Origin: JAJDXO01 sp965221855
Lineage (GTDB): Bacteria; Pseudomonadota; Alphaproteobacteria; Rhodospirillales; UBA2165
Reading direction: 5' to 3'
Length of the DNA: 64,000 nt
NCBI GenBank assembly: GCA_965221855.1
Contig: CBDCSV010000001.1
Span: 1 to 64,000, forward strand
How positions within the stretch are numbered: the stretch's first letter is position 1; every line of letters begins with the position of its first letter. The notes beneath the pieces were generated by a model. It worked only from the letters and a program-made list of their open reading frames with translations. It did not search any database and had not been told where the DNA came from. The position numbers were made by a program, and so were the translations under genes. This document shows positions 54,065 through 63,159 of the stretch, in pieces.

Positions 54065-55344
54065 GGTGACGTAAAAATTTATGTGTCAGTTGGGAATGGG
54101 GTACTCCCTGTGGTTTACGACAACCGCAAGAAGGATCACCCCGATGCCACAGCAAGCTGTAACGATTGAGAACCTACCACAAGCCTTTGAGGTGGTGAAG
54201 GAGATGCAAGCAGGCGGATTGGACTGGGGCGAGGGTTATCGCCCGCTTGGCCGCCAGGCGCTGGCCGAGATCATCGAGGGCCGGATGGCCGAGGCGGTGG
54301 ATCGCTGGCTCGACGGCCTCGATGGCAGCGCTATGCGCGACCGGCGCAACGGCACCTACCGGCGCCGCCTGCTCAGCGAGCTCGGCGACATCGAGCTCAA
54401 CGTGCCGCGCACCCGGCACTTCTGCCCGACCGAGGTTCTGAAGAGCTACGCAAGGCGCGCTCCAGAGATCGACCGCGCCATCCTGGCCGGCTTCGTGCTG
54501 GGGCTCTCGACCCGCAAGGTCGGCGAGGTCCTGCTTGCCCTGCTCGGGCGTCCGGTCTCGGCCGCGACGGTGAGCCGGGTCGCCAAGACCCTCGATCTGT
54601 CGGTCGCCGCATTCCACCGCCGGCCGCTGAAGAACGCCTACAAGGCGCTGATGCTCGACGGCGTGGTGCTGGCCTGCAAGACCGGCGCCGGCGCGCTCAG
54701 GAGGCCGGTCCTGGTGGCGCTGGGCATACGGCACGACGGCAAGAAGGAGATTATCGACTTCCAACTCGCCGCCAGCGAGAGCGCCGCGGAGTGGGAGCGC
54801 TTCCTCACCGCGTTGCACCGCCGCGGCCTCACCGGCGAGGGCCTTGAGATGATCTGCGTTGATGGCGGCCAAGGCCTGCTCGCCGCCTTGCCGATCGTCT
54901 ATCACGGCATCCCCGTTCAGAGGTGCTGGGCGCACAAAATCAGGAACATCCTCAACAAGGTCCGCGTAGCCGACCAGCAGGCCGTCAAGGCCGACGTCCA
55001 CGCCGTCATGAATGCCCCCAACCGCCGCAAGGCCGAGACCGCCGCCCGCCGCTTCGCCGACGCCTGGGAAGATACCTACCCCAAGGCCGTCGCCTGCCTG
55101 CGCAACGACCTCGACGACCTGCTCACCTGCTTCCGCTACAAGGACCTCGCCGAGCGAAAGCAGGTCAGGACCACCAATGCCATCGAACGGAGGTTCCGCG
55201 AGGTTCGCAGACGAACCCGGCCCATGGGAACCTTCAAGGATAAAACCTCAATGGACCGCATCCTCTTCGCGGTCTTCATTCACGAAAACAAGTCTCAGGG
55301 AATCAGTACCCCAGTCTCCCTGACACATAACTCTTGACGTTACC
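54065..55344 (+). mobile_element. IS256-family insertion sequence, copy 3 (complete)
   Basis: 1280 bases, the same length as copy 2. Left end GGTGACGTAAAAATTTATG, right end (other strand) GGTAACGTCAAGAGTTATG. It is flanked by the 8-base duplication CCGTACAG. It interrupts the metallophosphoesterase gene in the same transcriptional direction. Confidence 0.97.
54144..55337 (+). CDS. IS256-family transposase
   Basis: 397 residues from MPQQAVTIEN at 54144. Catalytic Asp in LDGVVLACK, Asp in ICVDGGQG, Glu in TNAIERRFREVRRR. Full length and presumably active. Compared with copy 2 it differs at both ends but is identical between about residues 51 and 271. Confidence 0.95.
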   Translation: MPQQAVTIENLPQAFEVVKEMQAGGLDWGEGYRPLGRQALAEIIEGRMAEAVDRWLDGLDGSAMRDRRNGTYRRRLLSELGDIELNVPRTRHFCPTEVLKSYARRAPEIDRAILAGFVLGLSTRKVGEVLLALLGRPVSAATVSRVAKTLDLSVAAFHRRPLKNAYKALMLDGVVLACKTGAGALRRPVLVALGIRHDGKKEIIDFQLAASESAAEWERFLTALHRRGLTGEGLEMICVDGGQGLLAALPIVYHGIPVQRCWAHKIRNILNKVRVADQQAVKADVHAVMNAPNRRKAETAARRFADAWEDTYPKAVACLRNDLDDLLTCFRYKDLAERKQVRTTNAIERRFREVRRRTRPMGTFKDKTSMDRILFAVFIHENKSQGISTPVSLTHNS

Positions 55345-55352
55345 CCGTACAG
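55345..55352 (+). repeat. Target-site duplication of IS256 copy 3 (right)
   Basis: CCGTACAG, identical to 54057-54064. Confidence 0.95.
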
Positions 55353-56556
55353 AACTTCATTGACGGCGGTTTCAGTCTTGGCTTTCACGGGCATCAGCAT
55401 AGACCGCAGTTTTTGGATACGCGGTTCCGCCACGGTCCAGACCGCCGCATTACGGTCATCAGCGCAGGCACCCTTTGCGGTGGCGCCGCCTTTCGTCATG
55501 GTCGCGCCTACAACATTGTCGAAATTGACGTAAAGAATAGGGCTGGAAGGCTGCATCTAAGGGAAATGCAAAATGACAATCTTCGAATGCCCATATGGGG
55601 TGCCCGTTCCCTACCCCCCAATCATACGAGCTATTTCGACTTCGCCTTTGAAGCGCCACCAGAGCCTTTCGCAGAACCTGATGGCACTACGATCATGCTC
55701 GGCAAGGCCCAGGCAGCCTATGACAGCGGCGATTATCGTGCAGCGGCTGACTCGTTTTCACCGCTTGTTTCTTCTGATCCTTTGGCTCGGCGCCTATACC
55801 TTGAATCCCTGATCCGGCTGAATGACCACCCTACTCTAATCGCATCGTATGATCCCCCTCAAAGTACGGTCGAGGCGATTGCCCTAATGGATGCCTTGTG
55901 GGCGCAAGGTGAGCGAGAGCAACTCGCACAAGTTCTCAAGCTTGAGGTCATCGCTGCATCCTCCGACCCATCGGTTTCGGAAATTCGGAAAAAATATATG
56001 GTGAGGTTGAGGAAATGACTGAGCCGGCTAAAGAACGGATTGCTTTCGACGTCGAGACGAGCAGAATTCTCCAGATTCTCTCATCCGAAATCTATGACTC
56101 GCCTAAAGCGTTCCTGCGTGAGAATGTCCAGAATGCCTATGACGCGATCCTCATGCGCTGCACAGCACAGGGGCTCCCCGTAGCAGAGCGTAAGATTGAG
56201 ATCATAGTCGAGCCGAGTCGTCTAAGCGTGTGCGATGATGGCATCGGCATGACAGAAGACGTGCTCAAAAATAATTTTTGGAAAGCAGGTTCCAGCGGGA
56301 AAAAATCAGATCTAGCACAACGCTCAGGTGTAATCGGGACGTTTGGCATCGGTGCGATGGCAAATTTCGGGGTATGCACTGCGCTGCGCGTCGAAACCCG
56401 GCACATTGAGACCGATTTGATTCTCGTAAGCCATGCTAGGCGCGATGATCTTAAGATCGCGCAAGATTGCATTGATCTTGAGCGTGTTGCCGATGATCGA
56501 GAGCCGGGTACGCTGATTGTCGCCGATCTCGATCCGGCCTATCCAATCGATGAGAC

Positions 56557-56565
56557 GGCTGCTTG
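56557..56565 (+). repeat. Target-site duplication of the IS4-family element (left)
   Basis: GGCTGCTTG, repeated exactly at 57837-57845. Confidence 0.93.
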
Positions 56566-57836
56566 CACTGCTGTCCGGTTTATTTTTGTGGACGGGTTGC
56601 ATGGCATTGATTCTACTGGGGTCCAAGCGTTTGCGAACGTTTTGGACACGAAGGAGGCTCAATGCCATGCATCACCACAATAGCGTTTTCCACGATCTGT
56701 TGAAGCATATTCCTTGGGACGCTTTTGAGCGTTTGGTTGCCGAGCACGGCGCGGACAAGCACATTCGCCGGTTGCCGACGAAGAGCCAGTTCATCGCCCT
56801 GCTGTATGGACAGTTCTCCGGCGCGTCCAGCCTGCGGGAGATCGCCGGCGGCCTGGAGAGCCATTCGGCGCGTTTGTACCATGTCGGCGGCCGCACGGTG
56901 TCACGCTCGACCTTCGCCGACGCCAACGCGCGCCGTCCGGCGGCGGTGTTCTCGGGCCTGTTCGCCGAGATGGCCGGCCGCGCCCAGCGGGGGCTGCGGC
57001 GCAAGCTCGGCGATGCCACCTATCTGATCGATTCCACCGGGCTCCGCCTGAGCGGGGCCGGGTCCGAGTGGGCGCGCTTCTCGGCCAAGGTGTGCGGCGC
57101 CAAGGTCCACGTGATCTACGACGCGGATGCCGATCAGCCGGTTTATTCGGCGATGACGGCGGCCCGGGTCAACGACATCACGGCGGCGAAGGAGATGCCC
57201 ATCGAGGCCGGCGCCACCTACGTCTACGACCTCGGCTACTACGATTATGCCTGGTGGGCCAAGCTGGACGCCGCCGGATGCCGCATCGTCACCCGCTTCA
57301 AGTCCAGCACGCCGCTCGACCTCATCGCCGAACTCGATGTGGCCGAGAACGGCGGCATCCTGTCCGACCGCATCGGCTTGCTGCCCAAACGCCAGGCCAA
57401 AAACCGCAAGAACCCGTTCTCCGAGCCGGTGCGCGAGGTGCGGATCAAGACCGACACCGGCAAGGTGCTGCGCATCCTCTCCAACGACCTCGACGCCCCG
57501 GCCGAGGAGATCGCCGAGCTCTACAAGCGGCGATGGGCCATCGAGCTGTTCTTCCGCTGGGTCAAACAGACCCTCAAGATCAAACACTTCATCGGCAACA
57601 GCGAGAACGCCGTGCGCATCCAGATCGCCGTCGCGATGATCGCCTATCTGCTGCTCAGGCTCGCTCAAGCCACCCAGAAGGCCATCAACAGCCCGCTCAT
57701 CTTCGCCCGTCTCGTGCGCGTCAACCTCATGCATCGAAAGCGCATCGACAGGCTCCTCATACCCAAAATACCGCCGCCCGAAAATCCAAACCAAATGGCC
57801 ATCCAATGGACGTGAAAATTAAACCGGACAGTAGTG
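56566..57836 (+). mobile_element. IS4-family insertion sequence
   Basis: 1271 bases. Left end CACTGCTGTCCGGTTTATTT; the right end on the other strand begins CACTACTGTCCGGTTTAATT, so the inverted repeats match at nearly all of the first ~20 positions. A 9-base target duplication GGCTGCTTG flanks it. It disrupts the Hsp90-like ATPase gene. Confidence 0.95.
56667..57815 (+). CDS. IS4-family transposase
   Basis: 382 residues from MHHHNSVFHDLL at 56667, with AAGGAGG 9 bases upstream; the open frame further upstream crosses the IS end. The N-terminal DUF4372-like segment contains TKSQFIALLYGQFSGASSLR. Catalytic Asp in LIDSTGLRL, Asp in YVYDLGYYD, and the IS4 signature Y-x2-R-x3-E-x6-K in YKRRWAIELFFRWVK. 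Intact and presumably active. Confidence 0.95.
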   Translation: MHHHNSVFHDLLKHIPWDAFERLVAEHGADKHIRRLPTKSQFIALLYGQFSGASSLREIAGGLESHSARLYHVGGRTVSRSTFADANARRPAAVFSGLFAEMAGRAQRGLRRKLGDATYLIDSTGLRLSGAGSEWARFSAKVCGAKVHVIYDADADQPVYSAMTAARVNDITAAKEMPIEAGATYVYDLGYYDYAWWAKLDAAGCRIVTRFKSSTPLDLIAELDVAENGGILSDRIGLLPKRQAKNRKNPFSEPVREVRIKTDTGKVLRILSNDLDAPAEEIAELYKRRWAIELFFRWVKQTLKIKHFIGNSENAVRIQIAVAMIAYLLLRLAQATQKAINSPLIFARLVRVNLMHRKRIDRLLIPKIPPPENPNQMAIQWT

Positions 57837-57845
57837 GGCTGCTTG
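57837..57845 (+). repeat. Target-site duplication of the IS4-family element (right)
   Basis: GGCTGCTTG, identical to 56557-56565. Confidence 0.93.
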
Positions 57846-59604
57846 CCAGTATCTCAGCCAGTATGTCAGGTTCCTGCCCGTTCCGGTCATTGTTAACGGA
57901 CGTACTATTAGCCAGGAGAGCTTCCAAAGTACGCTTGCCGGCAGAACCGAAGGCTTTAGGCAAATCTCATCACGAACGGTCTCGCGCGGCGAATTTGCAG
58001 GCACCCTTCATGTCTCAATTAGTGCACAGAACCGCCTTCTCGCGCGGCTCACTGACATATCACTCAATGGTACTCTGATAGAGGGTGAAGCGTTTTTTGT
58101 GCAACAAAGTGGTCCTACCCACGGTTTCCGAAATCTTTTCGGCCTTGCGCCGATCCCGGTTGCTGGCCACTACGGGCTCGGCGGTTTCGTTAATCTCGAC
58201 ATTCTCCATCCCACGGCGGGGCGAGAGGCCCTTAGCCGTGAAAGCATTCAACACGTCGCCAATCTTATTGAACTTATCGAGGCGGAATCGTCATTTGATA
58301 TTGCCAAGACCAGCGCGGCCGACGGAAATCAGCAGTTCCAGCAGTACATTCTCGCTCACGGACTTACAGATCTTGCGCGCAAAGTGAATATCTCCGTACT
58401 CCCCGCTGAAACAATGATCCCTCTTGGTGATGTCCGCTCATATCAGACGGCCAAGGGAAAGCACTATTACGCTGGTAAGGACAGCACGGTTCTTAAACGC
58501 TTCTCAAGCGACCATGCCAACCTTTTCCATGTCAGCCAGGCAAATCCGCGCCGCAATCTCCAACTTCGATTTCTGACCGAAATTGCGAAGATGGAGCAGG
58601 TGCCCGAGGACACGATTGTTGACAGAATTCCTGCATCAGAACTGACCTTCGAAGAAGCCATGTTCCTCGTGAGGTTGCGAAGCATTTTGCTGGATGATTA
58701 CCTTATGCCTGATGTCGATGCAGCGTTTGCCACCATAAGCCACGGCGTCAGTATTTACGCCAAAAAGAAAGACAGCACACTCCTACTGTCCATTGCACGC
58801 GGTATCGCCCCCGTTGCGATGGTCATCGAATGTTACACGAGCGCTCGCGATGTGTTTGATGGCTTCATGAAGGATTTTGTGCGTGAGCACATATATCCCC
58901 ATATCATGGATCAGATTCCGTCATCAACAAAGCAGGGCCGTGATGCCCTGTACAAGCGCTTGAAAGAAAACAAAGAACTGTTCCGTCTTCAAGAAGGTGA
59001 CTACGGCGCAATTGAATCACTCTTGGCAGACTATTTGGCAGGTAAAGCGGAATTTTCTGAAGTGCTCAAAACCTCTAGCACCCGCGCGACCGTTCAGCGT
59101 CAACAGTTCAGCAGGGAGCAAGTTGGCAGCGTAGAAGAAGAATTCCCCGATATCATAGAATCGTCTGGGGCTTCGACCCCACCAAGTGAATTTGAAGCGG
59201 TCCCCCCCCTTATGCGTGATGATCTTGAAAGTGACAAAAAGGTTCTTACGGTTTCTGCCGAACACCAGCGACTGAATAACTTTCAGATGTTCCTCGCTCT
59301 TTCAGACCGGATGGTAAAGAGAGAGGGTGAATTTTTGCGCTGGCCACACACGACAAAGCTAATCTGGGGGGCGCACCGGATCATTTATATCTTCGCAGAT
59401 GCCACGGGGGAACTCAGCCTATACTACGACATTGAGCTTAAAGCGCCCCTTGATACCGATCAGACTGGCGGTTCGATGTTCCCAACTACGACAATTGTAA
59501 CAAAGAAACGGGTCTACATCCCCGTACCCAAGCCCGTTGAACCAGCGTTCATGATTACCGACGGGGACAAGGAGTTTTATGTTCGCTTTGATACGATTCC
59601 TTAA

Positions 59605-60049
59605 AATGTAGACAGAAATTCGTGATTTCGGATCGACTCGGTTTAATGCGCTTTCCCGGCCTCGGCCTGCAGGACTAAGAGGGTATGCGGAAGAGACGAC
59701 CGGCCAACAGGCCCGAAATTGTCAAATGCATTGGATTGAGGTGCATCGACATTTTCCTTCGTTTGTAGAGCAGATCAGGCGGAATTGCCCTTTCTCTTCT
59801 CCCCAAGACTCGCTTCATTGGAGCAGCCTCAGCAGGAGCCACAAAATAAGGGTCGCATACCGTACCGCCCGGTGCGATCCGTGATCCTCTCGATAACGCT
59901 TTCCAGAACCGATAAAACAATCGTCGCCCCGCCCGTCCCGCTTCGTCGCCGAGAGGGCGAGCTTGGCCGTGAGCGGGGCAGCGGTCGGATGTCCGGGGAA
60001 GGACGTCCGGCCGCCGTTCACCATCATCAAGCGAGACGGAGGCGACATC
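59605..60049. other. Gene-free stretch between defence island and RIT region
   Basis: No convincing gene. The frames open here are shadows without protein character. Probably contains the promoter of the small gene at 60050. Confidence 0.5.
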
Positions 60050-60379
60050 ATGACGGCAGCGATGGCGATGCCCGGCAACACGGCGGACACATTTCTGGTT
60101 CACTTCTTCGGCGGCGGCCTCGAAGGCGACGACCGTTTCGTGGTTGAGCGGTTCCGCGCCCTGGCCTGCGGCGATATTGTTCCCGCCCCCGCCGAGACGA
60201 CCGGCGCGAAGGGCGGGCACAAGGTCAAGCACACAGTCGTCTCGCGCAAGGAGGCCGAGGCCATGCGTCCCGGCCGCACCGAGATCATCATCTGCACGGG
60301 GCTCAAGACCTGCGGCGGCCGGCAGGCTTGGGGTTCGGTGGCCCTGGGATTCTTCTGCGACCGCAAGCAGCGCGGCTGA
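60050..60379 (+). CDS. Hypothetical small protein
   Basis: 109 residues; GGAGG lies 7 bases before the ATG. Soluble, with a beta-rich core (TADTFLVHFFGGGLEGDDRF, then GRTEIIICTGLKTCGGRQAWGSVALGFFC) and three cysteines in the last third. It is flanked by non-coding DNA and followed by the RIT end region. Family not recognised. Confidence 0.55.
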   Translation: MTAAMAMPGNTADTFLVHFFGGGLEGDDRFVVERFRALACGDIVPAPAETTGAKGGHKVKHTVVSRKEAEAMRPGRTEIIICTGLKTCGGRQAWGSVALGFFCDRKQRG

Positions 60380-60479
60380 TGGACGTCCGGCCGGCCCATC
60401 GTCGGCCGGGCGCTGTTCGACTGGTTCCCAATCCTCGGCAAGGAGACATCCCATGTGCGAGCAGGAGATTGCCCAGCGA

Positions 60480-60503
60480 CGAAATCCCGTGCTCGGGATT
60501 TCG
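60480..60503. repeat. Palindrome at the RIT element end
   Basis: CGAAATCCCG, four bases, CGGGATTTCG: a perfect 10-base inverted repeat. Three more AATCCCG/CGGGATT-type motifs follow at about 60512, 60525 and 60583, before the first recombinase gene. Likely binding or crossover sites of the recombinases. Confidence 0.7.
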
Positions 60504-60649
60504 CCTATTATCCCGAGAGGTGGTTAATCCCGACTTGTATGCGGTAGACGGCTTGTCCATAGGGTTTCTCCTTAGATTTGCTCGGGATTAATTCCAGGCG
60601 TCATCGCTTGATACAGTCGCTCTCCCTTTCAACGAAATGGAGGACGACA

Positions 60650-62227
60650 ATGGCTTCAATACCCAAACGCCGGCCCCTGCTGGGGACCGCGGCACTGGCC
60701 GGCTTCGACGCAATCATCGTTGCGTTCATCGACGATCTCCGCGTTCGCGAAGGAATTGTCGAAACGGCGGTCAGCCGCCATCGGGGCACTGCCCGTCACT
60801 TCCTGGTATGGCTGGGAGTGAGCGGGATTGCGCTCGAAACAGTCGACTGCGAAACGATCGAGCGTTTTCTCCAGCACGATTGCGAGTGCGGTACCCGAGT
60901 GCCGGCGTATTCCTTGCCCCGCCCTTGGAGCAAGCGCCGATCCTGTCCTCCGCTGATGACGTTCGTCCGCTTCCTTGAGCGGACAGGGAGGATCGAAACC
61001 CCCGGTGAGCTGGACGAAAATCTCCAGCTTCTCGACGCGTTCCTCGGGCGCATGCGCGCCGATGGCTATCCGTCTGGAACGGTAAACGCGTATCGCCACG
61101 CATGTGCCAATCTCATTGCCTGGCTCCACTTTGCACGGGTCCGGCTGTGCGATCTGGACCCGGATGCAATTGCACGATTCCGAAACAGAGAGTTCATCTG
61201 CTCGATCCCTGGGGTGTTTTACGGACAGCGGAAGCGCGTTCCGGGCGGCTATTACGAAAGGGAGATCCGCAAGTTCCTCGGGTATCTCGTTGCAATCGGC
61301 CGTATTGCACCGCTGAACTCGGCGCCCAACGAGGCCCCGTCCGGGATCCTGAAGCGGTTCTCTCTGTGGCTCGAACGCCATCGCGGCATCGGCCCGCGGG
61401 CCATAGAGCAGTATGTTCGCTTGATCGCAGCCGCCCTGCCTGGTCTTGGAGACGATCCCGAGGCTTATGACGCTGCACTGATCCGGCGGGTGTTGTCCGA
61501 ACAAATCGAACACTGTTCGATAAGCGGTGCCAAGAGACTGACAACCGCGATGCGCATGTATCTACGGTTCCTGGCATCCGAAGGCAGCGTCACGGCCGCG
61601 CTGGTCGAGGCGTTGCCGACAGTGCCTGAGTGGCGGTTGTCGGCGTTGCCAAAGCACATCCCGACCGACGATGTCGAGCGCGCCATTGCGTCCTGCGGTG
61701 ACGGCCCGATGGGTGTGCGCAACCGGGCGATCCTGCTGCTCCTGGCGCGGCTGGCGCTAAGGGCAGGGGATGTCGCTGGACTGCGCCTCGGAGATATCGA
61801 CTGGGATCGGGCCGAAATCCGTGTTGCGGGCAAGTCACGACGACAGTCGGCACTGCCTCTGCCCCAGGATGTTGGCGATGCGCTCCATGCCTATATCGCA
61901 ACGGCGCGGCCGAAGGTGGACGAGGAGAAAGTCTTTCTCTGCATCAACGCACCCTGGCGCCCATTCCCGGGTTCACACAACGTCAGTTACGTAGCACGGA
62001 GCGCACTGAACCGCGCCGGGGTCGTCACGCCCGCCAACCGCGGTCGCGGTGCGCACTTGTTCCGTCACTCCCGCGCGACGGAGCTGCTCAGGTCAGGTGC
62101 AACGCTTGAAGTCATCCAATCGCTGCTCCGGCATGTCTCCCTCAAGACCACCGTGATCTATGCCAAGACCGACGCGCCCATGTTGCAGGAGGTCGCCCAA
62201 CCCTGGATAGGAGAATCGGAAGAATGA
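60650..62227 (+). CDS. ritA: RIT tyrosine recombinase, first of the trio
   Basis: 525 residues from MASIPKRR at 60650 (GGAGGA 8 bases upstream; an in-frame ATG at 60578 lies in the end-repeat region). The catalytic domain has LALRAGDVAGL (Arg), GAHLFRHSRATEL (His-x-x-Arg) and LLRHVSLKTTVIYAK (His, Tyr). The N-terminal part has two SAM-like domains, which explains its length. In RIT elements the three recombinases are thought to act together; their individual roles are not established. Its stop overlaps the next start by 4 bases. Confidence 0.88.
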   Translation: MASIPKRRPLLGTAALAGFDAIIVAFIDDLRVREGIVETAVSRHRGTARHFLVWLGVSGIALETVDCETIERFLQHDCECGTRVPAYSLPRPWSKRRSCPPLMTFVRFLERTGRIETPGELDENLQLLDAFLGRMRADGYPSGTVNAYRHACANLIAWLHFARVRLCDLDPDAIARFRNREFICSIPGVFYGQRKRVPGGYYEREIRKFLGYLVAIGRIAPLNSAPNEAPSGILKRFSLWLERHRGIGPRAIEQYVRLIAAALPGLGDDPEAYDAALIRRVLSEQIEHCSISGAKRLTTAMRMYLRFLASEGSVTAALVEALPTVPEWRLSALPKHIPTDDVERAIASCGDGPMGVRNRAILLLLARLALRAGDVAGLRLGDIDWDRAEIRVAGKSRRQSALPLPQDVGDALHAYIATARPKVDEEKVFLCINAPWRPFPGSHNVSYVARSALNRAGVVTPANRGRGAHLFRHSRATELLRSGATLEVIQSLLRHVSLKTTVIYAKTDAPMLQEVAQPWIGESEE

Positions 62228-63159
62228 CGAACAAAGCCACCATCATCGACGATGTCGAGCGCTTCGTGGCGATGAAGCGGAATCTGGGCTACCGGTTCAC
62301 ACGGGACGCCGGGCCACTACGGAAATTTGCGCGATTCGCCCAAGAGCGCAATGAGACATTCATTCGTTCCGACACCGCCATCGAATGGGCGTCGGAGTCA
62401 CCAGCGGCGCAGCCCGAGCGGATCAGAAAGCTGCACACGGTGCATGCCTTTGCGTGCTGGCTGCACGCCGAGGATGCCCGCCATGACATACCGCCTCGTG
62501 ACGCCCTGGGTCATCTCTCCAGACGGCGGCCGCGGCCATATCTGATATCGACTACGGACATCCGGGAACTTCTGACGGCCGCGCTCACCATGGGGCCCGT
62601 CGATACTATCACGCCGCTGACCTGGCATTACCTGTTTGGCCTCATCGCCGTGACTGGACTGCGTAGCGGCGAGGCTCTCGCACTGGCCCTGAATGATGTC
62701 ACCCCGGATGGCCTCGTCATCCGCGACACCAAGTTCCGGAAGTCGCGGGTGGTGGCGCTGCATCCTACCGCCCGGGATGCGCTGAACCGCTACATGGCGG
62801 TGCGGCGCAAGGAGAAAACCCCGGACCAACACCTGTTCGTGATCGCCACGGGAGGTCCCCCAAGCGACGACTGGGCGCGAAAAGCCTTCCGCAAACTTGC
62901 AGAACAAACAGGGATCCGGGAACCTGGCGCAACCCGCGGACCGACACTGCACTCGCTGCGCCACTCCTTCGCCGTCCGGTCACTTGAGAACTTGGGTCCC
63001 GGCGTCGATCCGAACCGTCACATGCTGGCGCTCGCTACGTATCTCGGCCACTCCGAAGTCTCGCATACCTATTGGTACCTGGAATCGACCTTAGTCCTCC
63101 TGCGCGGTATCGCCGAAGCAGCGGAACAGGCTCACGTGAATGGAGGTTCCAATGACTGA
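62224..63159 (+). CDS. ritB: RIT tyrosine recombinase, second of the trio
   Basis: 311 residues. The N-terminal core-binding domain (VERFVAMKRNLGYRFTRDAG) precedes the catalytic domain with VTGLRSGEALAL (Arg), LHSLRHSFAVRSL (His-x-x-Arg) and YLGHSEVSHTYWYLE (His, Tyr). All active-site residues are present. ATGA overlap with the first recombinase, 8-base overlap with the third. Confidence 0.9.
   Translation: MTNKATIIDDVERFVAMKRNLGYRFTRDAGPLRKFARFAQERNETFIRSDTAIEWASESPAAQPERIRKLHTVHAFACWLHAEDARHDIPPRDALGHLSRRRPRPYLISTTDIRELLTAALTMGPVDTITPLTWHYLFGLIAVTGLRSGEALALALNDVTPDGLVIRDTKFRKSRVVALHPTARDALNRYMAVRRKEKTPDQHLFVIATGGPPSDDWARKAFRKLAEQTGIREPGATRGPTLHSLRHSFAVRSLENLGPGVDPNRHMLALATYLGHSEVSHTYWYLESTLVLLRGIAEAAEQAHVNGGSND

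Larger units (their letters stand above)
53279..56018 (+). pseudogene. Metallophosphoesterase (calcineurin-like), interrupted by IS256
   Basis: The reconstructed gene (53279-54064 joined to 55353-56018) is in frame and encodes 483 residues. The metal-site motifs are VSDLHRD (~8), VSGDIVQG (~50), VPGNHDVSDH (~100), AVWHHNTEG (~242) and FHGHQHRP (GHQH at 275-278). The C-terminal ~110 residues look like tetratricopeptide repeats (KAQAAYDSGDYRAAADSF). IS256 copy 3 sits after codon 262, so the GHQH metal ligands and the repeat region are cut off; the truncated reading frame stops inside the IS at 54169. The native stop overlaps the next gene (ATGA). Such enzymes cut phosphoesters in nucleotides or DNA. 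With an Hsp90-like partner in a defence island, an antiviral nuclease role is likely but unproven. Confidence 0.9.
56015..59604 (+). pseudogene. Hsp90-like GHKL ATPase, interrupted by an IS4-family element
   Basis: Joining 56015-56565 to 57846-59604 restores one frame of 769 residues. The N-terminal ATPase domain shows FLRENVQNAYDAI (N box, Glu/Asn), CDDGIGMTEDVL (DxGxG) and GVIGTFGIGAMANFG (G2 box), the arrangement of HtpG/Hsp90. The following ~580 residues are long enough for middle and C-terminal Hsp90-type domains but are diverged from HtpG; they include FGLAPIPVAGHYGLGGFVNL and a helical region about 58640-59050. The IS4 element sits at codon ~184, within the ATPase domain. The start overlaps the metallophosphoesterase stop (ATGA), so the two genes were one operon. 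Downstream of the IS an open frame from 58099 remains but lacks the ATPase. Confidence 0.88.

Noticed and set aside
59675..60454. 259-codon minus-strand frame opposite the small gene at 60050
   Set aside because: No start context or domain; the plus-strand gene has a good ribosome site and natural composition.
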